A DNA stretch of 64,000 nt, taken from contig JADJMG010000020.1 in NCBI GenBank assembly GCA_016709725.1, forward strand, positions 9,381 through 73,380, written 5' to 3'. Position numbers and translations under genes: made by a program. The DNA is from Bacteroidota bacterium (GTDB lineage Bacteria > Bacteroidota > Bacteroidia > AKYH767-A > OLB10). Positions 32,138 to 42,125 of the stretch are shown piece after piece. Within the stretch, counting starts at the first letter, position 1. The number at the start of each line of letters is the position of its first letter. The notes under the pieces were generated by a model that saw only the letters and a list, made by a program, of their open reading frames with translations, was not told where the DNA came from and searched no databases.

Positions 32138-32925
32138 ATGAAAAAGCTATCTCTCCTCTTAATTTTAAATTTCATTACCTACATCGCAATCGCACAAGAG
32201 CCTTTTAAAAATAATGAAGGACTTATTATCACTCCGGAAAAAGGAGAGATGTCGATTGGATTTGATGCAGTACCTTTTTTAAGATTTGTAGGTAATTTAA
32301 TTGATAGTGATAATGATTCTCCAAATTCTAATTTTACAGCGGAAAATCCGTTGACGATCACAAGCAATTACATGTTAAAAGACAATATGGCTTTTCGATC
32401 CAAAATACGATTAGGTTTGGGAGTTGTTAAAACGGATACGCTGGTTGCGCGTGTTGGAAGTACGAATCCGAATGAAACTGTTTCCAATGAGACCAAAGTG
32501 AATACAAGCAATATTACCTTAGGTGGTGGTTTGCAAAAGTGGCGTGGGAAAGGTAGAGTGCGTGGATTTTATGGTGGAGAAGTTTTGTTTAGTATAGCTA
32601 CAGAAAAACCACTTTTACATACGGTAATCCACTGAGTAGCGAAAACCAAAGTACCCGAACAAAGAGTATTGAGCCCGGAAATACATTTGGATTTCATTTA
32701 AAAGGATTTATTGGCGTTGAGTATTTTTTTGCAGCGAAATCAAGTCTTAGTGCTGAATTCGGCTGGGGACCACAACTTCAAACTCGAAGTCGAAGTAAAG
32801 TGGAAACAGAGAGTTGGAATGGTGTAGGTGCCACTTCCGAATCACAAGAAGGCGGGAAGTCGAGCACCTTTCTGTTTGATAACGATAATGCGGTAGGATC
32901 TTTAAATTTGAATTTTTATTTTTAA
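32138..32925 (+). CDS. Outer-membrane beta-barrel-type protein (one frameshift)
   Basis: About 262 residues after joining. A signal peptide (MKKLSLLLILNFITYIAIAQ) is followed by alternating polar/hydrophobic strands (RSKIRLGLGVVKTD, TSNITLGGGLQKW, GFHLKGFIGVEYFFA, SLNLNFYF at the very end with a terminal Phe), the hallmark of small outer-membrane barrels. One T seems lost in the run near 32615 (CCACTTTTACATACGG), which causes a stop at 32633; the other frame continues without interruption to TAA at 32923. No specific function can be assigned. Confidence 0.75.
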
Positions 32926-32934
32926 GGTTACGTG

Positions 32935-33200
32935 AGTCTTGCGATACGAATCGATTACGATGGTCGAATTACGAATACGCGAAATGCGAATGAACACGAT
33001 CCCGAAGCATCGGGAGCGAAATAATTTTGTGAAGGTTTTGAAATTTACATTGGTTAATGATTATCGATTTAACCGCGGCGAACGCAAAGGTTGCGCTACG
33101 GTCGCGGGGGTCGTGATTCACAATTTTCGAAGTCATAATTATTTAGCAAAGAAAAAAAACTAGAAGCTAGCAGCCAGAAGCCAGCAGCATTTCAATTGCG
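32935..33200. repeat. Dispersed composite intergenic repeat, copy 2
   Basis: Ordered blocks: CGCGAAATGCGAATGAACAC, a hairpin TCCCGA-AGCA-TCGGGA at 33000-33015, TTGTGAAGGTTTTGAAATTT, TTTAACCGCGGCGAACGC, GCTACGGTCGCGGGGG, and a tail of AGAAGCTAGCAGCCAGAAGC. The same blocks in the same order occur at 53220-53445. A 74-codon open frame here (32939-33163) is repeat-derived and not believed. This stretch fills the 312-base gap between the barrel gene and the thioredoxin-like gene. Confidence 0.8.
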
Positions 33201-33237
33201 TTCGATAAATATTAAGTTAGAAAAATTACTTGCGTAA

Positions 33238-33768
33238 CTACTTCTTAGAATAGTCTTCCCACTTCGTGGTTAAGTAGGCATTCGATCCATAAAACTTAAG
33301 AACCGGTAATAATTCTTCGGTGGTTTGATATCCGCTTAAGGGTTGTAAGATGGAATACTTTTCATCCATCATGACAAAGCTAGGGTAGCCCATTTTACCG
33401 TTCAATAAGGAGATGGCTAATTCATTTGATTTCATCTCGGGTTTAAAAACAAAGACTTTATCACGAAAACGAATGGTGTCCTTGGTTTCAGCATCTAGTT
33501 TCACCGCATAATAATTTTCAGAAATATAGCTGGAGATTAAACTGTCCTTAAATGTACCTGCATCCATGCGCTTGCACCATCCACACCAATCGGTATATAC
33601 ATCGATGAAAATTTTCTTCGGTTTCATGTCATTCAAAAAAACTGCTTTCTCAAAACTGATCCATTCAATTTTTGAAGGAACTTTTTTTACAATTTCTGTT
33701 TGTGCTGAACTGGTATGACCAAAGCTTATTGAAATGGCAGCAGCGAGGATGTATTTAGTAATATTCAT
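33238..33768 (-). CDS. Exported thioredoxin-like protein
   Basis: A 176-residue protein: signal peptide to about residue 22 (SSAQ), then a thioredoxin fold with the active site WCGWCK at about residues 61-66, preceded by IFIDVYTD, and the cis-proline loop GYPSF. The DUF255-like WCGWC form is typical of periplasmic thioredoxin_7-type proteins of Bacteroidota, probably involved in disulfide reduction or isomerisation. It lies 18 bases downstream of a POT-family transporter gene on the same strand and is probably co-transcribed with it, though no functional link is obvious. Intact. Confidence 0.85.
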   Translation of the reverse strand: MNITKYILAAAISISFGHTSSAQTEIVKKVPSKIEWISFEKAVFLNDMKPKKIFIDVYTDWCGWCKRMDAGTFKDSLISSYISENYYAVKLDAETKDTIRFRDKVFVFKPEMKSNELAISLLNGKMGYPSFVMMDEKYSILQPLSGYQTTEELLPVLKFYGSNAYLTTKWEDYSKK

Positions 33769-33786
33769 AATTTAAAGTTAAGGAGA

Positions 33787-35257
33787 TTATTTTACTTCGC
33801 CCATCAATTTACGGACAAAAGGTGAAATTGCAATTAAGACGATTCCTGTAACCAGCGCATAAATGGCTAATTGCTGGTAACCATCAGTATAAGAAATTAA
33901 TTTTTCAGTAAGACTTGCATTGTCGTTTGGAGAAACCATTCCCGCTCCTAATATTCCAGCTACATACTGTCCATAAGCGCTCGCTAAAAACCACATGCCC
34001 ATCATCACACCTTGTAAAGGTTGAGGAGATAATTTAGTCATGATGGAAAGACCAATAGGAGAGAGACAAAGCTCACCGAAGGTGATGATGAAATAAGCTA
34101 ATGTAAATATTTCTAAACTCGTCATGCCATCCGCATCGGCAAAGAAACGAGTTGCGTAGAAAGTGTAAAAAGCTAATGCCAAGAATAAAAATCCTAATCC
34201 GAATTTTATTACAGTATTGGGTTCTTTGTTTCGTTTGCTTAACCATACCCAAAGTAATCCAAGTATTGGGGCAAAGATGATCACGAATAATGAATTGGCA
34301 GCATTGTTTACACCATTGGGATCTAATTTTACTCCAGCCACGGTGTCGTGCAAATTATTGGCTGAGAAAATGGCTAGCGATCCACCACTTTGTTCGAAGA
34401 ACGCCCAAAATAATATAGAGAATATAATAAAGACTAAAGCCCCAAGTAATTTCTTTCGCTCAGCAACACTAAACTTACCCATTTCGTAAAATAAATAAAT
34501 CAACGTAGCGGGTCCAATGGTGTACATGAAATAATCCGTGTATTCCGTTTTAGAAACCATTACCATGATGATGGGAATGATTGCTAATGATCCAAGATAG
34601 GTCGCATATTCCATCCACTTTTTTCCTTCAATGCCCTTGCTTCTGAAAGGAGATAACCCGATAGGACCTAAGCTTTTTGGGTGAAGATGAATGTCACTAA
34701 GGAAATAGTCATTACAATGGCTGCTAATCCAAATGCTAAATTCCACGAGTATCCATTTGCGATGGCGATGCATGCATAACCACCCAACAAGGCACCCACA
34801 TTAATACCAGCATAGAAAAGAGAAAAGCCAGCATCTCGTCTACTGTCTTTGTCATGATACAAAGCACCTACCATGGTTGAAATGTTAGGCTTAAAGAAAC
34901 CCGTTCCGATGATCGTAAAACTAATTCCAAGAAAGAAAAATTCATGTGGGTTGAATGCGAGAATGCATGATCCGGTAATCATCAATAAGCCGCCCCAGAA
35001 AAGAGACTTCCTAAATCCTAAATTTTATCGGCGAAGAGTCCACCAATAAATGTAAAGGCATAAACAAAAGCTTGTGTAGCTCCATATTGTAGATTAGCTA
35101 CATCTTCTTTCATCAGTAATTCACTCACCATAAAAACGGTGAGCATTCCTCTCATTCCATAGAAGCAAAAGCGCTCCCACATTTCAGAGAAGAATAAATA
35201 CCAGAGTTGTTTAGGATACTTCCCTTTGAAGTCTTGGATTTCGGCGAGAGTTTGCAT
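33787..35257 (-). CDS. POT family proton/oligopeptide transporter (two frameshifts)
   Basis: About 490 residues when joined. The N-terminal signature (YLFFSEMWERFCFYGMR) carries the ExxER proton-coupling motif of the POT/PTR family; the second family signature region GTGFFKPNISTMVGALY follows, and a C-terminal half has FGELCLSPIGLSIMTKLSP. Around 12-14 membrane segments. Import of di- and tripeptides is the family role. One T lost in AAATTTAGG near 35022 and one A lost near 34678 explain the breaks, both in homopolymers. A paralogue lies immediately upstream. Confidence 0.9.
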
Positions 35258-35332
35258 GTTGTAATTCAGAATTTAGAATTAAGAATTCAGAATTTTTTTC
35301 TGAATTTGTTTGAATGTTATTTATTGCTTTTC

Positions 35333-35372
35333 AAAAAATGCAGAATTCAGACGATGAAACTGAATTCTGCAT
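35333..35372 (-). terminator. Intrinsic terminator after the second POT gene
   Basis: A perfect 13-bp stem ATGCAGAATTCAG/CTGAATTCTGCAT with a nine-base loop, followed on the minus strand by six T. It lies downstream of the POT gene that ends at 35507. Confidence 0.75.
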
Positions 35373-35476
35373 TTATAGTTTGTTATAATGGTATGAACTT
35401 ACGAATTAATCAATAAATTAAAAATTACAATTCGAAGTAATGGATTCTCTTATCTCAAAGAATTCACCAATTCTGA

Positions 35477-35494
35477 TCCCGATAGCTATCGGGA
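35477..35494. repeat. 18-bp interspersed palindrome
   Basis: TCCCGATAGCTATCGGGA is a perfect palindrome flanked by AATTCTGAAT-like direct repeats, lying between the POT stop and the terminator. A related hairpin (TCCCGA...TCGGGA) occurs at 33000-33015. Confidence 0.65.
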
Positions 35495-35506
35495 CTAAAT
35501 TCTGAA

Positions 35507-37180
35507 TTATTTGACGCCGTGCATCATCTTTTTTAGCTTCGGTGTTAATGCAAACAAGACTACCGCAGCAACTCCCGTTAGCACCACAAACACCATAAAG
35601 AATTCAAATAAATTATGAATTTCGAATCCGGCGAAGAAAGGATTAGAAGCTCTAATATTATTCTTGTCAAGAAATGCCAATTGTTCAGCTGAAGGAATTA
35701 TTTTTTTATCCAATACGCCTTGCAAATCGATTCCCGCCGCTTGTGCCTTTAAAAATTTATCTCCTGTAGCTGGTAGAATGGATCCTAATGTTCCCGCTAA
35801 CGCATATCCTGCTGCATTCGATAAAAAGAATACTCCATACAGCAAGGAAGAGAATCGTTTGGGAGATAATTTACCAACTAATGATAAACCAATTGGCGAC
35901 AAACAAAGCTCCGCACAGGTTTGAATCAAATACAATAAGATTAGCCATTTGATTGCTAACAATCCGCTGTTGCCTAAATCGCTCACATTATGTGCAATGA
36001 TAAAATAACTTATTGCCATCAATGCTAATCCAAAAGATTGTTTCATGGGTGAAATAGGCTCTTTTCCTTTTGCTCTTAATTTATCCCATAACATACTAAA
36101 TGGAACTGGAAACGCAACGACAAACAAACCATTGAATATTTGAACCATGGATGGAGGCATGTTCCAGCCAAAGAAATTTCGATCGGTTTGGTTATCGGCA
36201 ATGAATGTGAGCGATGATCCTGCTTGTTCAAATGCTGCCCAGAAGAAGATTACAAAAAACGCTACAATGTAAATTACATAGATTCGATCTTTCTCCACTT
36301 TCGTAAGTGATGAATCTGAAATGATAAGTCCAGCAAGCGATAAGCCACTCGCATAAATTATGGAGTAAATAATGTTTTGATCAAATGCCTTAAGGAAGGT
36401 AAATGTTAAAGCAACAAATCCCAAGCAAGCAATAGTTAATGCTTTTGAAGAAAATATGGCCTTTTGTGATTCTCCTTCTTCGTAATGTGATTGGTCGTTA
36501 TCTTTTGGCAAACCGCCTAATGCTTTTCCATCAGGAGAAACAACATATTTATTTTTTAAGAAATAAAACACCATGGTTCCTAATATCATCGCAATACCGG
36601 CTGCTAAGAATCCCCATTTGAAGGCGTGAATGTCGCGAATGCCATCGATATCTTTTACGTCACCAATTAATGGGCAAATCAACTGGCCCAAAAATGCGCC
36701 TAAATTGATTCCCATGTAAAAAATGGTGAAGGCAGTATCTAATTTATTTTTGTCTTGTTTTGGGTAAAGACTCCCTACCATACTGGAAATATTTGGCTTA
36801 AAGAATCCATTTCCAAAAATAATAATCCCTAAAGCTACCCATAAAAGATTATTTGCGAGATCAAGGTTTTCTCCAAAAACGGATGCGCTCGTAAATAATA
36901 ATAATTGTCCGATAGCCATCATCAATCCGCCAAGCATAATACAATTCCGATTTCCAAAGAATCGGTCAGCAACGAATCCGCCAAGCATTGGTGTTAAATA
37001 GCATAATCCTAAAAAGGCTCCATAAATTAAAGAGGCACGCTCTTCACTCATCATGAGTGAGTTTACCATGTATAAGGTTAAGATGGCTCGCATCCCATAG
37101 AAATTGAAACGTTCCCACATTTCAGTTCCAAATAATACCCACAATCCCTTAGGATGCTTTTTTGCGTTGTCTACACTCAT
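35507..37180 (-). CDS. POT family proton/oligopeptide transporter, intact paralogue
   Basis: A 557-residue membrane protein. LFGTEMWERFNFYGMRAILT holds the ExxER motif near the N-terminus, GNGFFKPNISSMVGSLY is the family signature, and CAELCLSPIGLSLVGKLSP the conserved C-terminal motif. About 14 hydrophobic segments. Compared with the neighbour it has an extra 60-70 residue insertion near the C-terminus (FLKAQAAGIDLQGVLDKK) facing either side of the membrane. Likely uptake of short peptides with protons. Intact; tandem duplication of POT genes is common in Bacteroidota. Confidence 0.92.
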   Translation of the reverse strand: MSVDNAKKHPKGLWVLFGTEMWERFNFYGMRAILTLYMVNSLMMSEERASLIYGAFLGLCYLTPMLGGFVADRFFGNRNCIMLGGLMMAIGQLLLFTSASVFGENLDLANNLLWVALGIIIFGNGFFKPNISSMVGSLYPKQDKNKLDTAFTIFYMGINLGAFLGQLICPLIGDVKDIDGIRDIHAFKWGFLAAGIAMILGTMVFYFLKNKYVVSPDGKALGGLPKDNDQSHYEEGESQKAIFSSKALTIACLGFVALTFTFLKAFDQNIIYSIIYASGLSLAGLIISDSSLTKVEKDRIYVIYIVAFFVIFFWAAFEQAGSSLTFIADNQTDRNFFGWNMPPSMVQIFNGLFVVAFPVPFSMLWDKLRAKGKEPISPMKQSFGLALMAISYFIIAHNVSDLGNSGLLAIKWLILLYLIQTCAELCLSPIGLSLVGKLSPKRFSSLLYGVFFLSNAAGYALAGTLGSILPATGDKFLKAQAAGIDLQGVLDKKIIPSAEQLAFLDKNNIRASNPFFAGFEIHNLFEFFMVFVVLTGVAAVVLFALTPKLKKMMHGVK

Positions 37181-37377
37181 AAATTTTAATTAGGTTAGGT
37201 TAATATTTCGGCTCTAATGTAACGAAAAGATTGAATCCACAATAATATGTGGCATTTATCGATGAGATTTTTGTTTTTGTCGATGGATTTTTGGGGTTTT
37301 ATAATGAAATCTAACCCTAAATGAACATGATAACTGCGTAGAATTTTTAATTTAGCATCCTAAAATCTGTAGAAATT

Positions 37378-37673
37378 ATGTTCGATTTAATGGGAAAAAT
37401 GGGCGAGCTGAAAAGAATATGGAAGCTGCCAAGGAACGATTGAATGCAATACAAGTGGTAGGGTATGCAGGCGATAAGGAGATTCAAGTGACGATGAATG
37501 GGAATCGAAAATTGATTTCAATTGATATCGCCGACCATCTTCTTTTTCCTGAAAAGAAATTGGAAGTGCAGGAACTCATTGAAGTGGCGATGAACCGTGC
37601 CTTGGATGATGCCGAAAAAGTTTTTGAGGCGGAGATGAAATCAGCTGGAAAGGGCATGCTTCCCGGCTTTTAA
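37378..37673 (+). CDS. YbaB/EbfC family nucleoid-associated protein (frameshift near start)
   Basis: Small DNA-binding protein of about 99 residues. The natural start is ATG at 37378 (MFDLMGKMGELK); a lost A in CTGAAAAGAATATGG (about 37412) shifts the frame, after which NMEAAKERLNAIQV continues. The body (VTMNGNRKLISIDI, a central strand pair, then a long C-terminal helix and KGMLPGF) matches the YbaB fold, a dimeric protein that binds DNA and is often encoded near dnaX/recR. Here its neighbours are a DinB-family gene and a small membrane protein, so context adds nothing. Confidence 0.85.
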
Positions 37674-37744
37674 AAGCGATTTTTAATAATTATTTATTCT
37701 AAAATATAATCATAGCGAATCTTCGCTATCAACCCAATTTATTT

Positions 37745-38182
37745 ATGGCAGCACTATTTCAATTTGAAAATCATCTCCATCAATTAAAAGCAGAAATTGA
37801 AGCATTTCCAAATGATGCAAGTTTATGGATGATTCCGAAAGGGGTAAGTAACTCACCGGGTAATCTGGCCCTACATCTGGCTGGAAATCTGCAGTATTTT
37901 ATTGGTGCATTGTTGGGAAATACGGGTTATGTGCGCGATAGAGATCTAGAGTTTTCGCTGAAAGGTCAATCAAAAGAATATGTATTGGAGCAAATTGAAA
38001 AAGCACATACTGTGGTTCACGATACGTTATCTTCCATGACGGAAGAACAAGAAAAGGAAATTTTTCCAAGTGATTTTAAAGGAAAGATGGTGAAAGTAAA
38101 TGTTGCACTTTCGCACCTACTAGCACATCTTGCCTACCACAATGGACAAATTAATTATTTGCGTCGAATGCTCTACGTGTAA
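37745..38182 (+). CDS. DinB-family (DUF1572-type) protein
   Basis: A 145-residue four-helix-bundle protein of the DinB/YfiT superfamily. Helix 1 has FQFENHLHQLKAEI, helix 2 NLALHLAGNLQYFIGALLG with a candidate metal His, and the last helix LLAHLAYHNGQINYLRRML with two more His. These metalloproteins are often thiol transferases (bacillithiol or mycothiol users) or of unknown function, so no reaction is claimed. Intact, 71 bases after the YbaB gene. Confidence 0.82.
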   Translation: MAALFQFENHLHQLKAEIEAFPNDASLWMIPKGVSNSPGNLALHLAGNLQYFIGALLGNTGYVRDRDLEFSLKGQSKEYVLEQIEKAHTVVHDTLSSMTEEQEKEIFPSDFKGKMVKVNVALSHLLAHLAYHNGQINYLRRMLYV

Positions 38183-38209
38183 ATTATTCGTTAGTACAAT
38201 TTAATAAAA

Positions 38210-38506
38210 ATGAAAACAGTGCTAATTGTAAATTACACCTTGCTAATAGGGTTGTTCATTTTTTATGTAGTATACTCGTTTAAATATACTTTCATATTCA
38301 AAAAAAACACATTTTTTATCGGTAAAAAAAGAACTTTTCATTTTATAATGATTTGGTTGATTCCTTTCGTTTGGATTTTACTCCTTAAAACTCTATTCAA
38401 ACCAACTCCTGGGTCACATGCTTTTATAGACAAAAAAGATCCTGAAAAATTTAAGGATAATATGGAAAGTATGGCAATAGGGATAAATAATTCTCCTTTA
38501 AGTTAA
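38210..38506 (+). CDS. Small two-TM membrane protein, unknown
   Basis: A 98-residue protein with two hydrophobic segments (about residues 3-24 and 43-61) separated by a basic loop (KKNTFFIGKKRTFHF), and a polar C-terminal tail. I do not recognise a family. Codon use and AT-richness match the surroundings, and the frame is open from an ATG 27 bases after the DinB gene, which favours a real gene. Function unknown. Confidence 0.55.
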   Translation: MKTVLIVNYTLLIGLFIFYVVYSFKYTFIFKKNTFFIGKKRTFHFIMIWLIPFVWILLLKTLFKPTPGSHAFIDKKDPEKFKDNMESMAIGINNSPLS

Positions 38507-38628
38507 AAAAACTATCTTTTTATTAAATTTATCATCCAAGAAATATTAATTAAACAGTGCATAACACCAGCTCTGCCGATATGCCTTTATACTTTCTTTC
38601 AGATAGTTTCCGTTCTTAAATAAAATGG

Positions 38629-38681
38629 CAGCTTTGCAAAATTCTTGGTGGCAATTATCTGTTTAACATTTTGCAAAGCTG
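38629..38681. repeat. 14-bp inverted repeat between convergent genes
   Basis: CAGCTTTGCAAAAT at 38629-38642 and its exact reverse complement at 38668-38681, with a 25-base loop. It is the only structure seen in the 229-base gap between the small membrane protein and the lipoprotein gene on the opposite strand; it might act as a bidirectional terminator but lacks a clean T-run. Confidence 0.6.
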
Positions 38682-38735
38682 TAGTTAAAACATTATCATT
38701 AGTTTTTAAAAAGCACAGAGGTAAGCTGGATACCG

Positions 38736-39734
38736 TTAAAATAATTGATATTCGTCTCTCAAATTTAATAGGATCGGATTTCCTAAGTTGTCAATATATG
38801 AATCAGTGTAGTCTAAGATGATTCGTTTGATGGAACCTTGAATTATTTTTCCTTTTCCAACAAAGGTATGTGGTAAAGTATCGTTGGGAGTAATACAAGT
38901 AAAAGTTTGTGACGGCATAAAGAGTGAATCGAGCGCAGGATCATAAGTAAGTATCGGATCTGCCATAAAGCAATCTGATATTTTAAATATTTTAATTTGG
39001 TTGTTTACACTTACCGAAGCCGCTACTGTGGTGATCCATGTTCGGGTATTTCCGTTTGATAAATCAGTAGTAACTACATTATGAGAGCCACTTAAATAGT
39101 TTAATTTATTTCGCACATTGATGATTCGTACGACACTATCTTTTAATCCTTCCGAATCAGTTACCACATAAGAGATATAATACAATCCCACCGAATCTAC
39201 ATTCACGGATCCTGAAACGATTACTTGAGCCGTAATATCACCATCTTCTTCGTCTCCAGCAGTATATCCAGCATCGGTATAACTCGTGTTTAATGTTACA
39301 TTAAAAGTCGGTGAGCCAATTAAAATTACTTTGGGTGGTGTGTTGATCGGTTTAGCAACATGCAACATAAACTCACGTGTGATGATTCCGCCCGAAGGAG
39401 TAACACCCTTTAAAATCATGGGAAAATAACCAGTATCTGCCGTAGCTACCGAAGTGATCGTCATCGAACTTGTTTCTCCTGGCTCTATGCTATTGTGCGA
39501 AAAAGTGATGTTGGTACCATTCCCTTGTCCGAGAACAGACAATTCAACAGATTCCGATTCTCCTCCTAAAAAATATATTTTTAGATTTAAGGAGGTACTC
39601 GATCCTAAATAAACGAGTGTATCCTTGACACCTGTAAATTTGAATTGCATACTTCCTAAGTCGTTGGCTTCCTTGCAAGCAGAAAAGCTCAAGACGAAGA
39701 TCACTCCTAAAAAACAATTAATGTATTTCCTCAT
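38736..39734 (-). CDS. Lipoprotein with DUF5011-type Ig-like domain
   Basis: A 332-residue lipoprotein: MRKYINCFLGVIFVLSFSAC gives Cys20 as the probable lipidation site. Residues about 130-205 form an HYR/DUF5011-like Ig fold (YTDAGYTAGDEEDGDITAQV, VDSVGLYYISYVVTDSEG), common in surface lipoproteins of Bacteroidota. The C-terminal part is undefined. Its ATG overlaps the stop of the upstream peptidase gene by four bases, so the two are co-transcribed. Likely envelope-exposed; role unknown. Intact. Confidence 0.78.
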   Translation of the reverse strand: MRKYINCFLGVIFVLSFSACKEANDLGSMQFKFTGVKDTLVYLGSSTSLNLKIYFLGGESESVELSVLGQGNGTNITFSHNSIEPGETSSMTITSVATADTGYFPMILKGVTPSGGIITREFMLHVAKPINTPPKVILIGSPTFNVTLNTSYTDAGYTAGDEEDGDITAQVIVSGSVNVDSVGLYYISYVVTDSEGLKDSVVRIINVRNKLNYLSGSHNVVTTDLSNGNTRTWITTVAASVSVNNQIKIFKISDCFMADPILTYDPALDSLFMPSQTFTCITPNDTLPHTFVGKGKIIQGSIKRIILDYTDSYIDNLGNPILLNLRDEYQLF

Positions 39735-41827
39735 AATTTCATCCCTAAGTTATAGAATAGAAAGGCGAAGATATCACTTTGTTCATTAATTAATTTTCCG
39801 GTTGGTTTTCCTGAACCATGCCCTGCATCCACGTCGACTCGAATTAAAACGGGATTTTCTCCTTTATGATATTCCTGTAACTGTGCGGCAAACTTGAAGG
39901 AATGGCCTGGAACAACACGGTCGTCGTGATCAGCCGTTGTAATCATGGTTGCAGGATAATTAACTCCTGCTCGGATATTGTGCAACGGCGAATATTTATA
40001 TAAAGCTTTAAATTCCTCAGCATTTTCACTGCTCCCGAAGTCGGTTGTCCATGCCCAGCCTATGGTGAATTTTTGAAATCGTAACATATCCATAACGCCA
40101 ACTGCAGGCAGCGCTACTTTAAAGAGTTCGGGACGTTGCGTCATGACAGCACCAACCAATAGTCCACCATTTGAACGACCACTAATAGCTAAGCGATTCG
40201 AATTCGTGTATTTTTCTTTTATTAGATATTCCGCCGCTGCAATAAAGTCATCAAAAACATTTTGCTTTTTTCCTTTCGTTCCTGCCTCGTGCCAATCACT
40301 TCCATACTCGCCACCTCCACGTAGATTAGGCAACGCAAGTAAACCACCTTGTTCTAGAAATACTAAACGCTCAGGTTTAAATTCCGGTGTCTTACTAATA
40401 TTAAATCCACCATAACCATATAATAGGGTAGGGAGGTCACCGTTAGGAACGACGCCTTTCTTATGCACTAGAAACATTGGAATTTTGGTTCCATCTTTAC
40501 TCGTATAAAATACTTGTTTGGTTTCAAATTCTTCCTCTTTATAAGGAAGGATGGATTTAAATTGAACACCAAGTCGAGCGGTCTTTAAATTATATCGATA
40601 GATTGTTGAAGGAGCGGTAAAAGTGGTATAATTAAAAAACATATTACTATCCGACTGTGAAGCAGAGATCGATTCAATCGTACCAAATCCAGTTAATGGA
40701 ATTTCGTAAGGTTTCAAGCCTTTCATATCAAAAACATAGAGACGACTACTAGCATCTTTCATATAATGAGTGATGATGTTTTTATAGCCTAAGGATGCTG
40801 ATTTTAAAATGTCTTTTTGTTCAGCAATTAAATCCTTCCAATTCGCTTCACTTAAATTTTTTGAATCAATGGAGATAATTTTATTTCTACTTGCTTTATA
40901 ATTGGTCAAAAATAAAAGTTGATCACCATGGTTACCTAAGAAGTCAAAATCATGATCAAACCCTTTTACGATAGCCGTTGGTTTAGACTGAGGATTTAGT
41001 AAATCTTGAACGTAAACCGAATTTCCAGAGGTGGATTCACTTCCAGAAATGATTAAAAATCGTTGATCTTCGCTTACCGCAGCGCTAAAATTTCTTTTTG
41101 GATGTTCTTTATCTTCCCATACTAAAATATCTTGTTCTTGATTAGTATTCAAAGAGTGATAATAAACTTTATGGAATTCGTTGATGGCATTTAAAGTTCC
41201 TTTGTTTTCATACCGACTGTAATAAAATCCATTCTGGTACCAAGCTATGGAACTAAACTTCACGCCTGAAATAATTTCGGGAAGTGATTTCAACGTTTTC
41301 ACATCTTTCACTCGAATCACATTCCAATCGCTCCCCGCTTCTGAAACCTGAAAGGCTAAAAAGTTTCCGTCTGGAGAAGGTATTGTTTGTGTAATGGCAG
41401 TAGTTCCTTTTTCAGAAATTTTATTGGGATCAAAATAAGCGTACGGAACAAATTCTAAACTCTTCAAGTAAAACAAAACAGGTTGATTTTGTACTCCATC
41501 ATGACGATAATAAAAATAGGATTTTCCGCACTTAAAGGGAACACTATAACTTATAATTTTCCAGAGTTGGGTCATTCGAGCTTTTAAGGTATCTCGAAAG
41601 GGTATAGTGCTCATGTATTTTTCCGTAAAGGCATTTTCCTGCACTACCCAACCTTTCGTCTCTAAAGCGTGATCATCTTCCAGCCAGCGATAAGGGTCAG
41701 CTACTTTGGTGCCATGATAATCATCCGTTTGATCTACCTTTTTAGTTTTTGGATAGTTAAGCACCTGCGCGCAGGTACTTCCCCATGAAATGAAAACTAA
41801 ACTTACTGCTAAAATATAATTCTTCAT
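39731..41827 (-). CDS. Prolyl oligopeptidase (S9A) family serine peptidase
   Basis: A 698-residue exported peptidase from the ATG at 41827 (MKNYILAVSL... signal peptide ending TCAQ); a 19-residue extension upstream has no support. An N-terminal seven-bladed propeller (VADPYRWLEDD at its start) precedes an alpha/beta-hydrolase domain with the catalytic Ser in GRSNGGLL, Asp in DHDDRVVP, and His in DAGHGSGK. It should cleave proline-containing peptides in the periplasm. In one transcript with the lipoprotein gene downstream. Intact. Confidence 0.93.
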   Translation of the reverse strand: MKNYILAVSLVFISWGSTCAQVLNYPKTKKVDQTDDYHGTKVADPYRWLEDDHALETKGWVVQENAFTEKYMSTIPFRDTLKARMTQLWKIISYSVPFKCGKSYFYYRHDGVQNQPVLFYLKSLEFVPYAYFDPNKISEKGTTAITQTIPSPDGNFLAFQVSEAGSDWNVIRVKDVKTLKSLPEIISGVKFSSIAWYQNGFYYSRYENKGTLNAINEFHKVYYHSLNTNQEQDILVWEDKEHPKRNFSAAVSEDQRFLIISGSESTSGNSVYVQDLLNPQSKPTAIVKGFDHDFDFLGNHGDQLLFLTNYKASRNKIISIDSKNLSEANWKDLIAEQKDILKSASLGYKNIITHYMKDASSRLYVFDMKGLKPYEIPLTGFGTIESISASQSDSNMFFNYTTFTAPSTIYRYNLKTARLGVQFKSILPYKEEEFETKQVFYTSKDGTKIPMFLVHKKGVVPNGDLPTLLYGYGGFNISKTPEFKPERLVFLEQGGLLALPNLRGGGEYGSDWHEAGTKGKKQNVFDDFIAAAEYLIKEKYTNSNRLAISGRSNGGLLVGAVMTQRPELFKVALPAVGVMDMLRFQKFTIGWAWTTDFGSSENAEEFKALYKYSPLHNIRAGVNYPATMITTADHDDRVVPGHSFKFAAQLQEYHKGENPVLIRVDVDAGHGSGKPTGKLINEQSDIFAFLFYNLGMKL

Positions 41828-42125
41828 TCTTTTTTTTATTCGAGTTAAGAGGATGGTAAAAGTACGTAAAAGAGAATAATTCAATGATTGAATGTTGCCT
41901 TATTAAAGTAAATTGGTGACGGAGATGACTTTTTACTGACATTAGATTGTGACTGATTATCATCGTATTTGAAAAATTATACGGGAGCATGAAACAAATG
42001 AACCCAATCCATCATTCAAATTTCAGGATTCGAATTTCCATATTTCAAAATCCAATAATGCACTATCTTCGTATTTATAAAATAAAGAAGGGTCTCAATC
42101 GTTCACAAAGGCCTATTGATATCCT

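Noticed and set aside
32939..33163. 74-codon open frame inside the intergenic repeat
   Set aside because: It lies entirely within the composite repeat and shows no domain, so it is treated as a by-product of the repeat.
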